DNA of 64,000 nt. Origin: Grosmannia clavigera kw1407 (taxonomy: Eukaryota > Ascomycota > Sordariomycetes > Ophiostomatales > Ophiostomataceae). The position numbers were made by a program, and so were the translations under genes. The DNA lies in NCBI RefSeq assembly GCF_000143105.1, contig NW_014040831.1:2958974-3022973 (forward strand). The letters run 5' to 3'. The notes beneath the pieces are model-generated. The model saw only the letters and a program-made list of their open reading frames with translations, did not search any database and had not been told where the DNA came from. Positions 1 to 10,265 of this stretch are shown piece by piece; the stretch's first letter is position 1; each line of letters opens with the position of its first letter.

Positions 1-3000
1 TCGTGATTTCTCTTTGGTGTCGACGCAACGGATGGCGATGTATCATAGGAGTCATCGATGCCCGGCTCGCCGGACAAGATGTTTTGGATGCGGAGTTGAG
101 AAGCAATTTTGACGACTTGTGGGGATCTGACGGTAGCAGACCCCGGCTTCCTTATTATAGCTACTACCTGTTCCCCTTCCCCTCCAGGGGTTTATTTTGG
201 TTGTGTTTTCGTTATTGTGTTTGCGGATATGTGTGTGCGAGTGGTGTATGTGTGAGCACATGCAGAGAAGACGAGGTAAGAGGGCTGGTACTGCCGTAGG
301 TGAATGTTCAGAATGTCACTCGCTCCTGTGAGTGCCTTTCTCGTAGCGTCTTCTGCACGTCCTTCGGTCACACACGCACAAGCACGAAGTGTACGGAGGA
401 CACAGTGCTGCAGGCCTTATGACTAATGTGGTGTCGTACCTCCGTTTCCTCAGTAGTCTGCCCGCGACGGTATGTCTGGGAGAAATGCAATGTCCAAGAC
501 CTGGAAGAAGCAAGGAGGGGGTGTATGTTTGGAAGCAGGAAAGGGGGTGGGTAGAAAACACGAAGAGGAGAGTTGTGTAGGGGAGGGGTGGCCCGGTTGG
601 GGTTTAGTCGGGCAGAAATGTTAATCCAGAGGAAACCGCACGGCCGTTTCGATAGCTGGGATGCGTGGGGTTGTTTGTAGACAAGGCTGTGCTACGTCTT
701 GGAGCTAGAGGGTTGGCGGGAGGATGCTCTTTTTGATCGACTACTCCTTGCGTTTGTGGCTTGTGCCCTTTAGATGGGAAAGTCGACTGTGCACGATGCT
801 AGAAACCGAAACAGGACTGACTCGAAAGCTAGTAGATGCTGCTATGTGGGAGATCCCTAGAAGCGGAAGGGTTGAGATGAAAGAATAGGAGGAGGAAGCA
901 CGAGAAGGGAGCCGAAGGGGGGGTGAGGGTAAAGAAGCAATCGGCAGAGGGCTAGCGAGATTGACGGCGCAACATGAACTGGCGGGTACTGCAAGACCGG
1001 CATACGCCGCGATTGCCAATCGGTAGGTTGACACCGGTCCGTTTGCCAGATGTCACAAGGATCAAGGCTGGTGGATTATGACAGGTGGAAGTCAGATACG
1101 AACCTTATCATGGGGTTGGCTTTATTGGATGCAGATGTCGAAGAGGACGGACAGTGTCTCTGCTATTTCAGCGCGTTTTGGTTGAATCTCGCAGCGAGTT
1201 GTTGTCCCAGACAGAACCCAGCTATGCTTTGTTGGATGTCTTTGTGGCGCTAAAACGGTTGGCTGTCGCAGCAGAAACATACAAATCTCTGTGGGCACTG
1301 CTAGCCGCAATCACAAAGCATGCGGACTCAAAAATGCCAACATAGCGAGCCCTTCAACTCGAGGACCGTCGTGATGCTAAGGGCCGGGTCGCCGTCAGTG
1401 CTTTTGTCGTTGATTCAGAAAGGCGAAATTAACAACTGACAGGCTGTGTTGCACGAGTATCGATGTTGGCGATTATTGAGTTGAAATGGGCGGGGAGGAG
1501 GAAAGCGGTAACGAAGCATGCCAGCTGGTTGGAGGGGATACGTTGTCAGGTTGGTCCGTGTTTCTTTTGCAGATTTTCCTTGATTTTCTTGTCCGAACGC
1601 CTGTGTCCTGTCTCTAATAAGAAGGCGCGACGACGTCAGCCATCGAATCTGGCAAAAACCAGAGGCGGGTCGGCAGGAGCGAGAGGCCCAATTCACAGGG
1701 CGGGAAGAGGGGCTTCTCTGTGGAGAGGCCAGGGAGCTGTTGCCGCTTCCAGAAGTAAGATACATACAAGACCCCTCATCCACGAGATTTGCGACAGCGG
1801 ACAGTGGACACGCTCTTTTCGGCTCAGCTTGCCTGCAATTGCGAAGTCCGCCGAGACGGCTGGCAAGGCGCCAACCAACATGCATGTCAGAGGGATAAAA
1901 GTTGGCTGGCGCCATGCATACACCGCTACACATACCTGTGTTACGAGACGCTGTGACAGCTCCGGATAGAGTAAGTTGCAGGCAGGCGCAGTTGATAGAT
2001 ATGCATCTGGCTCGCGTTCGCACAGGGTTCGGCTCTTCTACGGGGGCATACGGAGCGTAGCTATGGTCTTTCTATCGTTTGCCTGTGGATAATCTGACTC
2101 TCTCTCGTGCTACTAGTCTTTCATGCAGGTGGCTGGGAATAAAGCACCCCTTCCTGCCCATCCCTCGCCAATAGCCTGCTGCCGAGTGTTGGTCACCAAT
2201 TGCATACTATGTAGTGTCAACCACGAGCCCAAACACGGACACCGGCGCCGGCGCTGACCGGACATGGGAGTGCCCTAGAGGGAGGGACGAAAAAGCAAAC
2301 TAGGGGATGTCAGCCGCTGCTGGCCCCTGTCTGTTGCTCATGTATCTTATCTTTGTTTGGCACATGGCTTCTCCTCTTCGAAGTCTTGCATGAAGGCTCC
2401 ACAGACAATGCACCAGCTCTTATTTATTACACTGTCGCAGGATGATGAGGTGTGCCATTGCCGGGATACAACACAAATCTACAACCCAACTCAGCGAGCC
2501 ATCAATCAGGAACACGTCGCAGGCAGCTTCGCAGGATCTTAAACTAAAAAGGAAGCGTTGAGGGGGGGATATTGACGGGGAGCAGGCAAACTGGCCAGCC
2601 TTGTTATCCTGTCTTGCCGTCGCTGTCACTGCATCAATAACATGCCATCATGATCCTCCTGACAGGAGTAGCCTGACAATGGATGGTCGACCAAACGGAC
2701 AATTCGCAAGCCTCAAAGTCCTCAATCCAACTTATCCTGCTTCGAGATTTCCAATTCGACAAACTACTCCAAACTTTGACAGCAATGTTGCATAGTAGAC
2801 TGCATCCTCGATATTGCAATTTGAATCGCGGGTTTATCATATCTCCCGAGTCGATGCGGAGTTACGACAATCCTGGGTTTCTCTGAAATATGTGCCGTCG
2901 TCTTGTCATTCTATGTGCTTTGTTCGCTGCAGAAGGACGAAATTCATCTCTCGATGCGACTTAGACTCTCATATCAAGGCTCAGGCTATGGGACAAAAGC

Positions 3001-3691
3001 ATCTGGTGGGATACATTAGCTTCTTCGCTGATCACTATGGTGTCCGAGTAGGCGAAAGCCAAAGAATCAGAATGCAGCGACGACGACGCCGAGGTGATGA
3101 GGCTGTGCCGTAGCAGCCATCTTGGCACTACGATTTCCTCATGCCGTTGCCCAATGATGTGCCTCGCTTGGCAGAGAATCCCTGCAGGAGGCAGCCCTGT
3201 TGGCCTCCAGTGTTTCAACGCGCCAAACAGCGATCTGCTTTAGGCGCCAGTACCTATTTTAACGCTGCTACGCGCGTGAAGGCCGTCAGAAAAATGGTCG
3301 GTATATCATGGCGGTTGGTTGCTTGGACTTGCGTGCTTTCAATTATCATTTACTTTCGCTCCCGTTCTTCTGCTCGATCTGACTTTGACTTGTTTCGTTG
3401 AAGAACCTCATTTGACATTGCCGTCAATGGTTCGACGTTTCCCCTCTATTTCACTCAATCGCTGAAACGCCACTGTGGACAACGCGGTACGTCAGATACC
3501 CCGCCCTCAGCATCTTGGCCGCCGCGCTACACTGCTCAGAAATCAGCAGTTGGGAATCTCCTGGATAGGCGTGCATTCTGTGAGGTTATATCGAGGTGAA
3601 TGCGTTGTGGTGCACAAGCTTGGCACCGCTACGGAGTACAAGAAACCTGTTGCGCCTCCTTCCGAACTAAAGTCCCTCAAACCTTCTAATC
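1..3691. other. Intergenic region without a supportable gene
   Basis: Open frames here are short, lie on both strands and lack recognisable domains or a consistent splice pattern. The composition is mixed, with many stops in all frames. I see a short imperfect inverted repeat at 1867-1913 and one copy of the word TACGGAGTA at 3630-3638, about 55 bases before the first gene. The last few hundred bases presumably hold the promoter and leader of the gene that starts at 3692. Confidence 0.6.
1867..1913. repeat. Short imperfect inverted repeat
   Basis: GGCGCCAACCAAC at 1867-1879 is matched in reverse complement by GTTGGCTGGCGCC at 1901-1913, with one mismatch and a 21-nt spacer. The arms could pair as a hairpin. 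No gene or element boundary is visible beside it, so chance is possible. Confidence 0.4.
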
Positions 3692-5636
3692 ATGGCCTCG
3701 AGCCTCAATGTAAGTTCCGATAATCTGAGTCTCACGAGCTATATTTGCCAGAACCCAGGCCGGCATTCTCTCCTCTCCCATAGCTCACAACCCTTTTCAC
3801 TGTTGCAGGACCCAAAGCTGCTGTACGCCATAACTGGCGTCTCGGCCTACCACATCGCCAATGGCGTCGAGGACTCGCTGACGCCTGCTGGGCCACAAAC
3901 TCTGTCTCTCCTCATGGTACCTACCGCATCGCCCTTTGCCGACCTCTCCATCGACTCTGCGGCCGGCAGCAATCCACAGGAAGAGGACTTCTACCTCCAC
4001 CTCCATTTGCCACCTGAGCTCGATCTCCCGCTGCCGGCCACTACTCAGATCTACCACCAGCCACCTTCCAGCTATTTGATCCCGCGTTGGGATCTTGGCC
4101 GCAACAGTGGCGTCTTCACGCGCATAGAATTCCCTCTGGCTGGCAGCCGCAAAGGCTTGCAGGAAGATGTGGACACCTTCGAGACTATCCTGGCCCAGTG
4201 CACTGCCTTCCTCGAACGCGCACCGCCGCCCAAGACCAAGAATGATAGACCTTACCGGCCGGTGCCGGCGCCTCCGCCGTCTGCGGCTGCTCTTGTGAGA
4301 GCCAGCACTACCGGTGGTGTTGGGTCTTCCAGCCGCACATCCACCGGCCATTACCAGTCGGACCAGAAGCCTCGCCAATCTCTATCCCGGTCCTCCACCA
4401 GGTCTACGATGGCAGAGGACCTACCGGCATATAACCCAGCGACTTTCAAGCCGGGCGAGGCCTATGCGGCCGGCAGCCATAGCTCCTTTGTTGGAGGGCA
4501 GATTGTGCTGATCGACGAAGAGGACGGCAGCGTCATCGGCGAGCTTGGCGAGGGCTTTCAGGTGATAGAAGACAAAGCACTGACACCTGGCTCCAAAGGT
4601 TCGCCTCATCGACTGCTCCCACAGCTATTTTTGTCCGTCTTTGTCTGCACCATTTGCTAACAGCACAGAACCGGTGGAGATAACACTGCCAACTGATGCT
4701 GTCCCCAGCATCTCGGTGGCGCCAGCCTCTCGTGAGGACGTGGAGGCGCTGCACCCGGCCTACAGGAAGTCACGATTGGTGTCCAATGCAGCAGCAGCAT
4801 CACGACTCATCGTAGCCACGTCCGAGGTTGTGTCCAAGGCACTGCAGGCCCAGGCCGACAATTATTCGCGCAAGAACGAGCCGGCCAACAAGCCCATCAC
4901 CTTCAAGGCGAGCACACACGAGCACGTCCGTCGCATCAACACGTTGTCGTCCGGCGCTGCCAGCCTCTCGGCCAAGGCGGTCGGTCAGGTGGGGAAAGTG
5001 GCGCAGAACTTGGGCGCATCGCTGGCGGGACACAAAGCTGGCCGGGAGGGCGAGGGCGGCAGCGCCAGGGGCGACGGTGCTGCCGGCCTCCGTGGCAGTG
5101 GTTCTGGCAAGGGCCGCGGGCCTTCGGCCAAAGGCTACGGACCGGACGGCGAATACATTGACAACTTCAAGCCGGGCCTGCTAAACAAGAGCCTGATGGC
5201 CTTCTCGACCGTCGCCGACGGCATTGAGCAAGCCGGAAGACAGCTGCTGGACTCATCGTCGGTGGCTGCGACAACGGTGGCTGCACACAAATGGGGCCCA
5301 GAGGCGGCCGAGGTGACCCGGCACCTAAGCACCGGTATCAAGAACGTCGGGCTGGTCTATATTGACGTGACAGGTGTTTCGCGTAGGGCCATCATCAAGA
5401 GTGTGGCCAAGGGCATGGTGGTGGGCCACGTGCCGGGCGGCGGAGACCTGATTGTCGGTGGCGGTTCCGAGAGAACCGGAGTGACGGTCGTTCCAGGGCC
5501 TTATGACAACACGGCCAAGAGTGGCCGCAGCAGCAGTCGCAGCAGCAGCATCAGTGTCAGCGGCAGCACAAGAGAGTCTCGCGACAATCGGGCGACAAGC
5601 AAGTTTTCTGACAACAATCCATACCGGGGACGTTGA
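3692..5636 (+). CDS. Senescence/spartin-domain protein
   Basis: Three exons are inferred: 3692-3709, 3809-4598 and 4669-5636, giving 591 residues. The first exon codes for only MASSLN. Intron 1 (99 nt) starts GTAAGT and ends TTGCAG; intron 2 (70 nt) starts GTTCGC, has a GCTAAC branch site and ends CACAG. Joining restores one frame (phases 0 and 1). Residues of about 330-530 resemble the senescence domain shared by plant senescence proteins and animal spartin: a KPITF start, Ala/Gly-rich helices, an insert rich in Gly and Arg, then a segment around MAFSTVADGIEQAGRQLL and a hydrophobic run ending at VAKGMVVG. The N-terminal half is a variable region rich in Pro and Ser; the C terminus is a Ser-rich tail. 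Spartin-type proteins associate with lipid droplets and endosomes. A similar role here is inference from the domain only. Confidence 0.8.
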
Positions 5637-6172
5637 GCGTATGTGTGCGCGTGAGTTGTCGGTCGGGATTGATTAGTGTTGTTCGTATATATGCTTGCTT
5701 AAAGGAGAGGCCTTTGTATTCTATACTATTCACAGCAATGAAGATATGATCAATTCGTACATACGGAGTACTCCGTACAACGATCTTACTAATGGACCGA
5801 TCATTGCTCTAGACGGCGCTAAAGCAAGAGCCACCCGCTAGACGCGTCGTGACCCTCAGCGATTCTGTTCCCGTGACTTCCCTCGACGTCGACGGCTGCA
5901 TCCCAGGCCTCATCGAAAGCACGCATTCACTTGTACCAGACCGGCCCCGATGGTCCTCCTCTGCGCCCGTCCGACATGAACGAACAAGCGCAGTTTTGCA
6001 CGCCCGTAACGAAAACCCCGGCAACTGCATCTTCATGTGCCGTTTCGAGCTGTTTGGCTGTCTGATCCTGCTTGTCCACGACATTGAGGACTGGTTTCGG
6101 CGAGAGTCTGTGTAAATCCTCGTTCCAGCACGCCGTACTTCCAGCCGATTGTCTGACTCTCAGCTCTGCGAC
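5637..6172. other. Intergenic region with a perfect palindrome
   Basis: The 3' flank of the senescence-domain gene and the leader of the GCP4-type gene. It contains the perfect 16-bp palindrome TACGGAGTACTCCGTA at 5762-5777. The open frames here are short and unconvincing. Confidence 0.6.
5762..5777. repeat. Perfect palindrome built from the TACGGAGTA word
   Basis: TACGGAGTACTCCGTA is its own reverse complement. It is formed from two overlapping opposite copies of the 9-mer TACGGAGTA, which recurs in other gaps of this window (3630, 36592, 41672 reversed, 42491, 44335, 48863, 48968). It may be a protein-binding site or a relic of a small dispersed element. The sequence does not say which. 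Confidence 0.6.
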
Positions 6173-8629
6173 ATGCTGCACGAAATTCTCCTGTCCCTGT
6201 CGGGCCACCGTTCGCCGCTGCTCCGTCCCGACCATGCCCCTGCCGGCTCTATTCACACTCTCTCCACCACACTCTCCCCACCAGAGCGAGCTCTACTTAC
6301 CGACCTCAGCCGTCTGAGCGATCTGCATATTCGTCTGCGCGCGCAGTCAGCCCGAATCGTTGCCCAGCATCCGTCGGTGGTGTGTCGCGCCGTCGGCGCC
6401 GCCATCGAGTCGGTACACCTTGCTGCCTTCCAGCAGGCTGTGCTGTCCACCGAGGCCACCGTTTTACGACGCGATCCGGCCCTTGTCGGTGCCTACGATA
6501 TCGTGCCGCTGACGGCTGTGGCGGCTGCCTTTGCTGATTGGCCACGGCGGCTCAACTGGCTCTGGGAACTGGCCCAATTCGTCCTTCCGGCGGCGGAGCC
6601 GTCTTCTGAGCATCCGTTACCCTCTGGTGCGAAGCTGATTGACCATCTGTGTGGCGAGCTTCAGACGGGCTATGAGGACATTGAGGCTGCGGCGCGCAGT
6701 CTGGTCCACGTGGCTGAGATGGCCTGGCTCAAACAGGTCTCTGCCTGGATCCTGTACGGACGGCTGCCCAGCTTCGGCGGCGACGACTTCTTTGTGCAGC
6801 AACAGACTGCCGCGGCCGAGGCGCCCTTCACGGCCGGGGAGTACGTCTGCATCGCGAGACTGCTGCCTTCCTTTGTAACGGCATCGACGGCCGCTTCCAT
6901 GCTCTCCATCGGCCGGTCGCTCGTCCACATGCGGGGGGCAGCCGCCGCCGGCCAGCACCGCCTCGACAGCAGAGCAGCAGCTGCCGATGCGGAGATGAGC
7001 AGCTTCCAGGACTTTCACCTCTCGAGCCAGCTGCAGGAGCTGTCGAGGCTGACGTACCCGCTGGACGGCACCACCTTTTCCCGTGCCGTTGTGCGCATCC
7101 GTGCCGTGCTGTCACGGACCGCACTGCAGCGGCTGCTGCCACCGGCCAAGGTGGTCGAGATGCTGCAGCTGCTTCGCGACTTTTTCCTTCTCGGCCGCGG
7201 CGAGTTTGCCATGGCACTGGTCGAGCAGGCCGACGCGGCCATGCGCAGCCGCTGGCAGCAGGTGGGCCATCTCGTGTCCAACGCGACGACGGCCAGCGGT
7301 CTGCGCGGAATGAACGCGGTCATGGTCAAGGACGGCGAGGTGGCAGCCGTGCTGTCCCGCACGTGGGCAACGCTGGGCGCCATGCAGGCCGGAGGACGGC
7401 ATGCAAACGTTGACGACGAGGAGGACGAGGACGAGGGGCTGGAGCTGGCCCGCGAGACGCTGCGGCTGTCGATCTACCGGCCCTCCTCGTCCGACGGGCG
7501 GGCATCCACACCACAGCAGCACATGCCAGCCATTGTCTCTACGCCTTTCCGGAACCTGCTGCTTTCCGTTCCCGTTACCCTGACGTTGCAGGTGCCCTAT
7601 CCGCTGGACCTTGTGCTCAGCCCGGCCGACCTCCAAGCCTACGCGGCCATTCATGCCTACCTCCTGTCCATCCGTCGCGCACACATCCGACTGACTGGCC
7701 TATGGAAGCTCTCGTCGTTGAGGCGGCACCACCCACCACCGCCGGGACCGCCATATGGAGGCCCCAGTACCAGCAACAGTCTCGCACATGTGCGAATGCT
7801 TCGTGATCGCTATACGACACGGGCAAACGCGCTGCGCAGCATGTGGGCGACGAGCAGCGCAGCAGTCTTTTTCTTGTCCGTGATGGAGGGGTACCTGCAG
7901 GCGGAGGTGGTGGTGGAGCTCTGGGACGGCTTCCAGCAATGGCTGGCGGTGGGGAAAGATGCGCCGCGAGGGGAGGATTCGGGCCGTGATCACGGCCAGG
8001 AAGACGGTCCAGGCTCCGACGAAGACGACAAGGACGGGGATGTCTGGATGGCCGAGGCTGCTGGGGCATCGAAGCAGAAAGACGCCACGGCGACGTCGCA
8101 CGACCCGCAGACGCTGGCTACAGCCCACCGGCGATACCTGCGGCGACTGTTGCGAGGACTGCTGCTGGACCACCACGCCTGGACGGATGCGCTATACGTG
8201 CTGCTGGTGGCCATGGACCAGCTGGTAGCACTGGTGCAGCGGCTGCACGCGCTGTGGGCCGCACTGGACCTGGAGGCGGATGCCGGCGTGGTAGATGCGT
8301 TTGTAGATCTCGACCGTGAGCAGAACGACGTGATGGATGCGCTATCGGCTGCAGAAGTGGACGTGCGACAGGGCGTGGGCTCGGCAGTGGAGGTGTTGCG
8401 GGATCTCAACGGGGAGGACGACGATGACACGGAGGAGGAGGAGGACGACGACGACGACGAACCCCTGGACACATCCCTCGGAGCAGATCGGTCAGGACTG
8501 GGCCTACGGGCAGTTGGGACGTACGTGCCGCGACGAATCGGCGGCCTCGACCGGCTGCTCATGAAGATGGATTTTGGCAGCTGGGCGGCGGACAAGCATC
8601 CGCAGGCGGCGGGCCATTACGGGAGCTGA
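6173..8629 (+). CDS. Gamma-tubulin complex component, GCP4 type
   Basis: A single-exon frame of 818 residues. I start it at the ATG at 6173 because the product then begins MLHEILLSLSGH, the typical GCP4 N terminus; the same frame is open a little further upstream without an ATG. Members of the Spc97/Spc98 (GCP) family assemble with gamma-tubulin and nucleate microtubules at the spindle pole body and other organising centres. GRIP1-like sequence covers the first 200 or so residues, including RRLNWLWELAQFVL. GRIP2-like sequence begins near residue 280, with KVVEMLQLLRDFFLLGRGEFAMALVEQADAAMRSRW split across its conserved core, and then VPYPLDLVLSP. An acidic Asp/Glu run lies at about residues 748-765, close to the C terminus. 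The length is usual or slightly long for GCP4. The next conserved microtubule gene, dynein heavy chain, lies 5.4 kb downstream. Confidence 0.85.
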   Translation: MLHEILLSLSGHRSPLLRPDHAPAGSIHTLSTTLSPPERALLTDLSRLSDLHIRLRAQSARIVAQHPSVVCRAVGAAIESVHLAAFQQAVLSTEATVLRRDPALVGAYDIVPLTAVAAAFADWPRRLNWLWELAQFVLPAAEPSSEHPLPSGAKLIDHLCGELQTGYEDIEAAARSLVHVAEMAWLKQVSAWILYGRLPSFGGDDFFVQQQTAAAEAPFTAGEYVCIARLLPSFVTASTAASMLSIGRSLVHMRGAAAAGQHRLDSRAAAADAEMSSFQDFHLSSQLQELSRLTYPLDGTTFSRAVVRIRAVLSRTALQRLLPPAKVVEMLQLLRDFFLLGRGEFAMALVEQADAAMRSRWQQVGHLVSNATTASGLRGMNAVMVKDGEVAAVLSRTWATLGAMQAGGRHANVDDEEDEDEGLELARETLRLSIYRPSSSDGRASTPQQHMPAIVSTPFRNLLLSVPVTLTLQVPYPLDLVLSPADLQAYAAIHAYLLSIRRAHIRLTGLWKLSSLRRHHPPPPGPPYGGPSTSNSLAHVRMLRDRYTTRANALRSMWATSSAAVFFLSVMEGYLQAEVVVELWDGFQQWLAVGKDAPRGEDSGRDHGQEDGPGSDEDDKDGDVWMAEAAGASKQKDATATSHDPQTLATAHRRYLRRLLRGLLLDHHAWTDALYVLLVAMDQLVALVQRLHALWAALDLEADAGVVDAFVDLDREQNDVMDALSAAEVDVRQGVGSAVEVLRDLNGEDDDDTEEEEDDDDDEPLDTSLGADRSGLGLRAVGTYVPRRIGGLDRLLMKMDFGSWAADKHPQAAGHYGS

Positions 8630-10088
8630 AAAAGGCCCGAGGGATTTGAGCGAGAAGGGCGAGAGACGGCACGCATACGATGAACATCACGGCAAACATA
8701 CGATACGCGAGCTGCAGCGAGTAGTCAGTAATGGGGGGCCCGTGGGCTGAGCGGCCGGCTGAAAGAGGAAAGCTTATGCGGAGCATTTTGGGTGGAAGCA
8801 AAAACCCACCTAATAAAGACGGATATTGAGAGGTTATACCCTGTTCAGAGGCGGTGGTCAAGCCAAACTGGCTACGCGTGTCCTGCGGAAAGGCAAACAC
8901 GTCGCTGGCCAGACCTGGTGGATACGAGACGGGCTGTCGAGCATCAGAGACACGTAGAGACAGGAAAGGCCGGTTCTGGCTCCTGATTCGTTCCCGGCAC
9001 AGAGGTCAGCTCGCCCGCTGCAAATTGGCATGGGACCATCAGCACAGCCGGCGTGCTCCGAGAGGGCAGCTGGCAGCTGTATCTGGCTTGGATGGCCATT
9101 GTTAGGATATGTACATGGTACACTTCACTTCTCTGGTCTTCGGCGGCCTTTGGATCTTAGTTTCTTCTTCGCTTCCTACCCGCGTACGCTAGTGTAGCAG
9201 CCCAAAGAGCAGAAGGGCAAGATGGAGTGGCCGTCCGAGCAAAGTCTGACAAGAATACGCGTCTGAGCGTCGGGTCGGGCGTTTTGTTGATCTGACAGAA
9301 ATGACAGCGCCGGTTTCCCCGCAAGGTAACGCGCTCAGCTGCATGCCATTCGAGCGTCCTGGCTTTCTCGAAAACGAGTGGAATGGAAAGCCGTTGTTGC
9401 AGTGGGCAGAGATGGCGCGGCAGTGGAGCCGACGAGACGATGGGCTAGGCACGCACAGTGCGATGTTGGCTTTCTGGCCGAGCATGTGAGACGGATCTCG
9501 CCGACGCGTGAGGGCGCTTACTTTCGCGTACTGTGGACGTACGCGCAGACAACAGCATTGTGCCGATGCAGCAGACCTGCTGAAAACAACAAGCACTAAC
9601 ACTGGCTGCCCCACCCCTCGCCTCCTTACGGCACCGTGCTGCAGCTCGGTCATGCACTGGCCGCCGCCGTTGCTGCCTGGATGCCTGGATGCCTGGGGCC
9701 TGACGACTTTTTCTCGTGTCTCAACCCAGTCTCTCTGTGCCTGCCTGTCCGTCCACCCTGGCTCTGCTTGCCTCCGCTCCTGCCTCGCTTTACCTTGTTT
9801 GTTTGTCCCTTGCCTTCTCCTCCCTCCACTACGACTGCCCTCCCTCCCTGAATTCTTCAATCCACTCCCTCCCACTTCTCGTCATCTATCCACACGCCCG
9901 CCCGTTTGGTCATTTTGGTGCAAAACCGCCAACAAGGGGTCCAGGGTTCAACGTCCGCCAAAGCATACAAGAGCGAAATAAAAAAAATTCCCCCCCTTCG
10001 TCACATTTTCGATAGCGATCGAACGCATCGATCCATCTCGATATCCTTGCCCGGGCGTCGTGACGAGAGAGAGGGCCTCTTCACGTCG

Positions 10089-10139
<51 letters not shown>

Positions 10140-10265
10140 ACTCGCATTCCGCCTCATCTGTTTTGTTCGACCCTCCCATCCCATCGCTCGAGTACACACC
10201 ACGCGAGTCGCCGACATTGTCTTCTCCCGCCGCCCTTCCCCTCCACCCCCCCTGTCTCTCGAATC
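8630..10265. other. Long intergenic/leader region, CT-rich near its end
   Basis: No coding frame here carries recognisable protein features. From about 9700 the + strand becomes strongly pyrimidine-rich, ending in the (TC)19 tract at 10093-10130 and a further C/T-rich run up to the start codon at 10266. This is typical of promoters and leaders of highly transcribed filamentous fungal genes. Confidence 0.6.
10093..10130 (+). repeat. (TC)19 microsatellite
   Basis: Thirty-eight bases of uninterrupted TC dinucleotide lie about 135 bases before the ATG of the glutamine-rich FAR1-domain gene. It probably lies in the promoter or 5' leader. A perfect run of this length is expected to vary between strains. 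Confidence 0.9.

Noticed and set aside
1415..2023. Overlapping frames of 202 (-) and 168 (+) codons
   Set aside because: Both look random, overlap on opposite strands, and have no domain, signal peptide or splice continuity.
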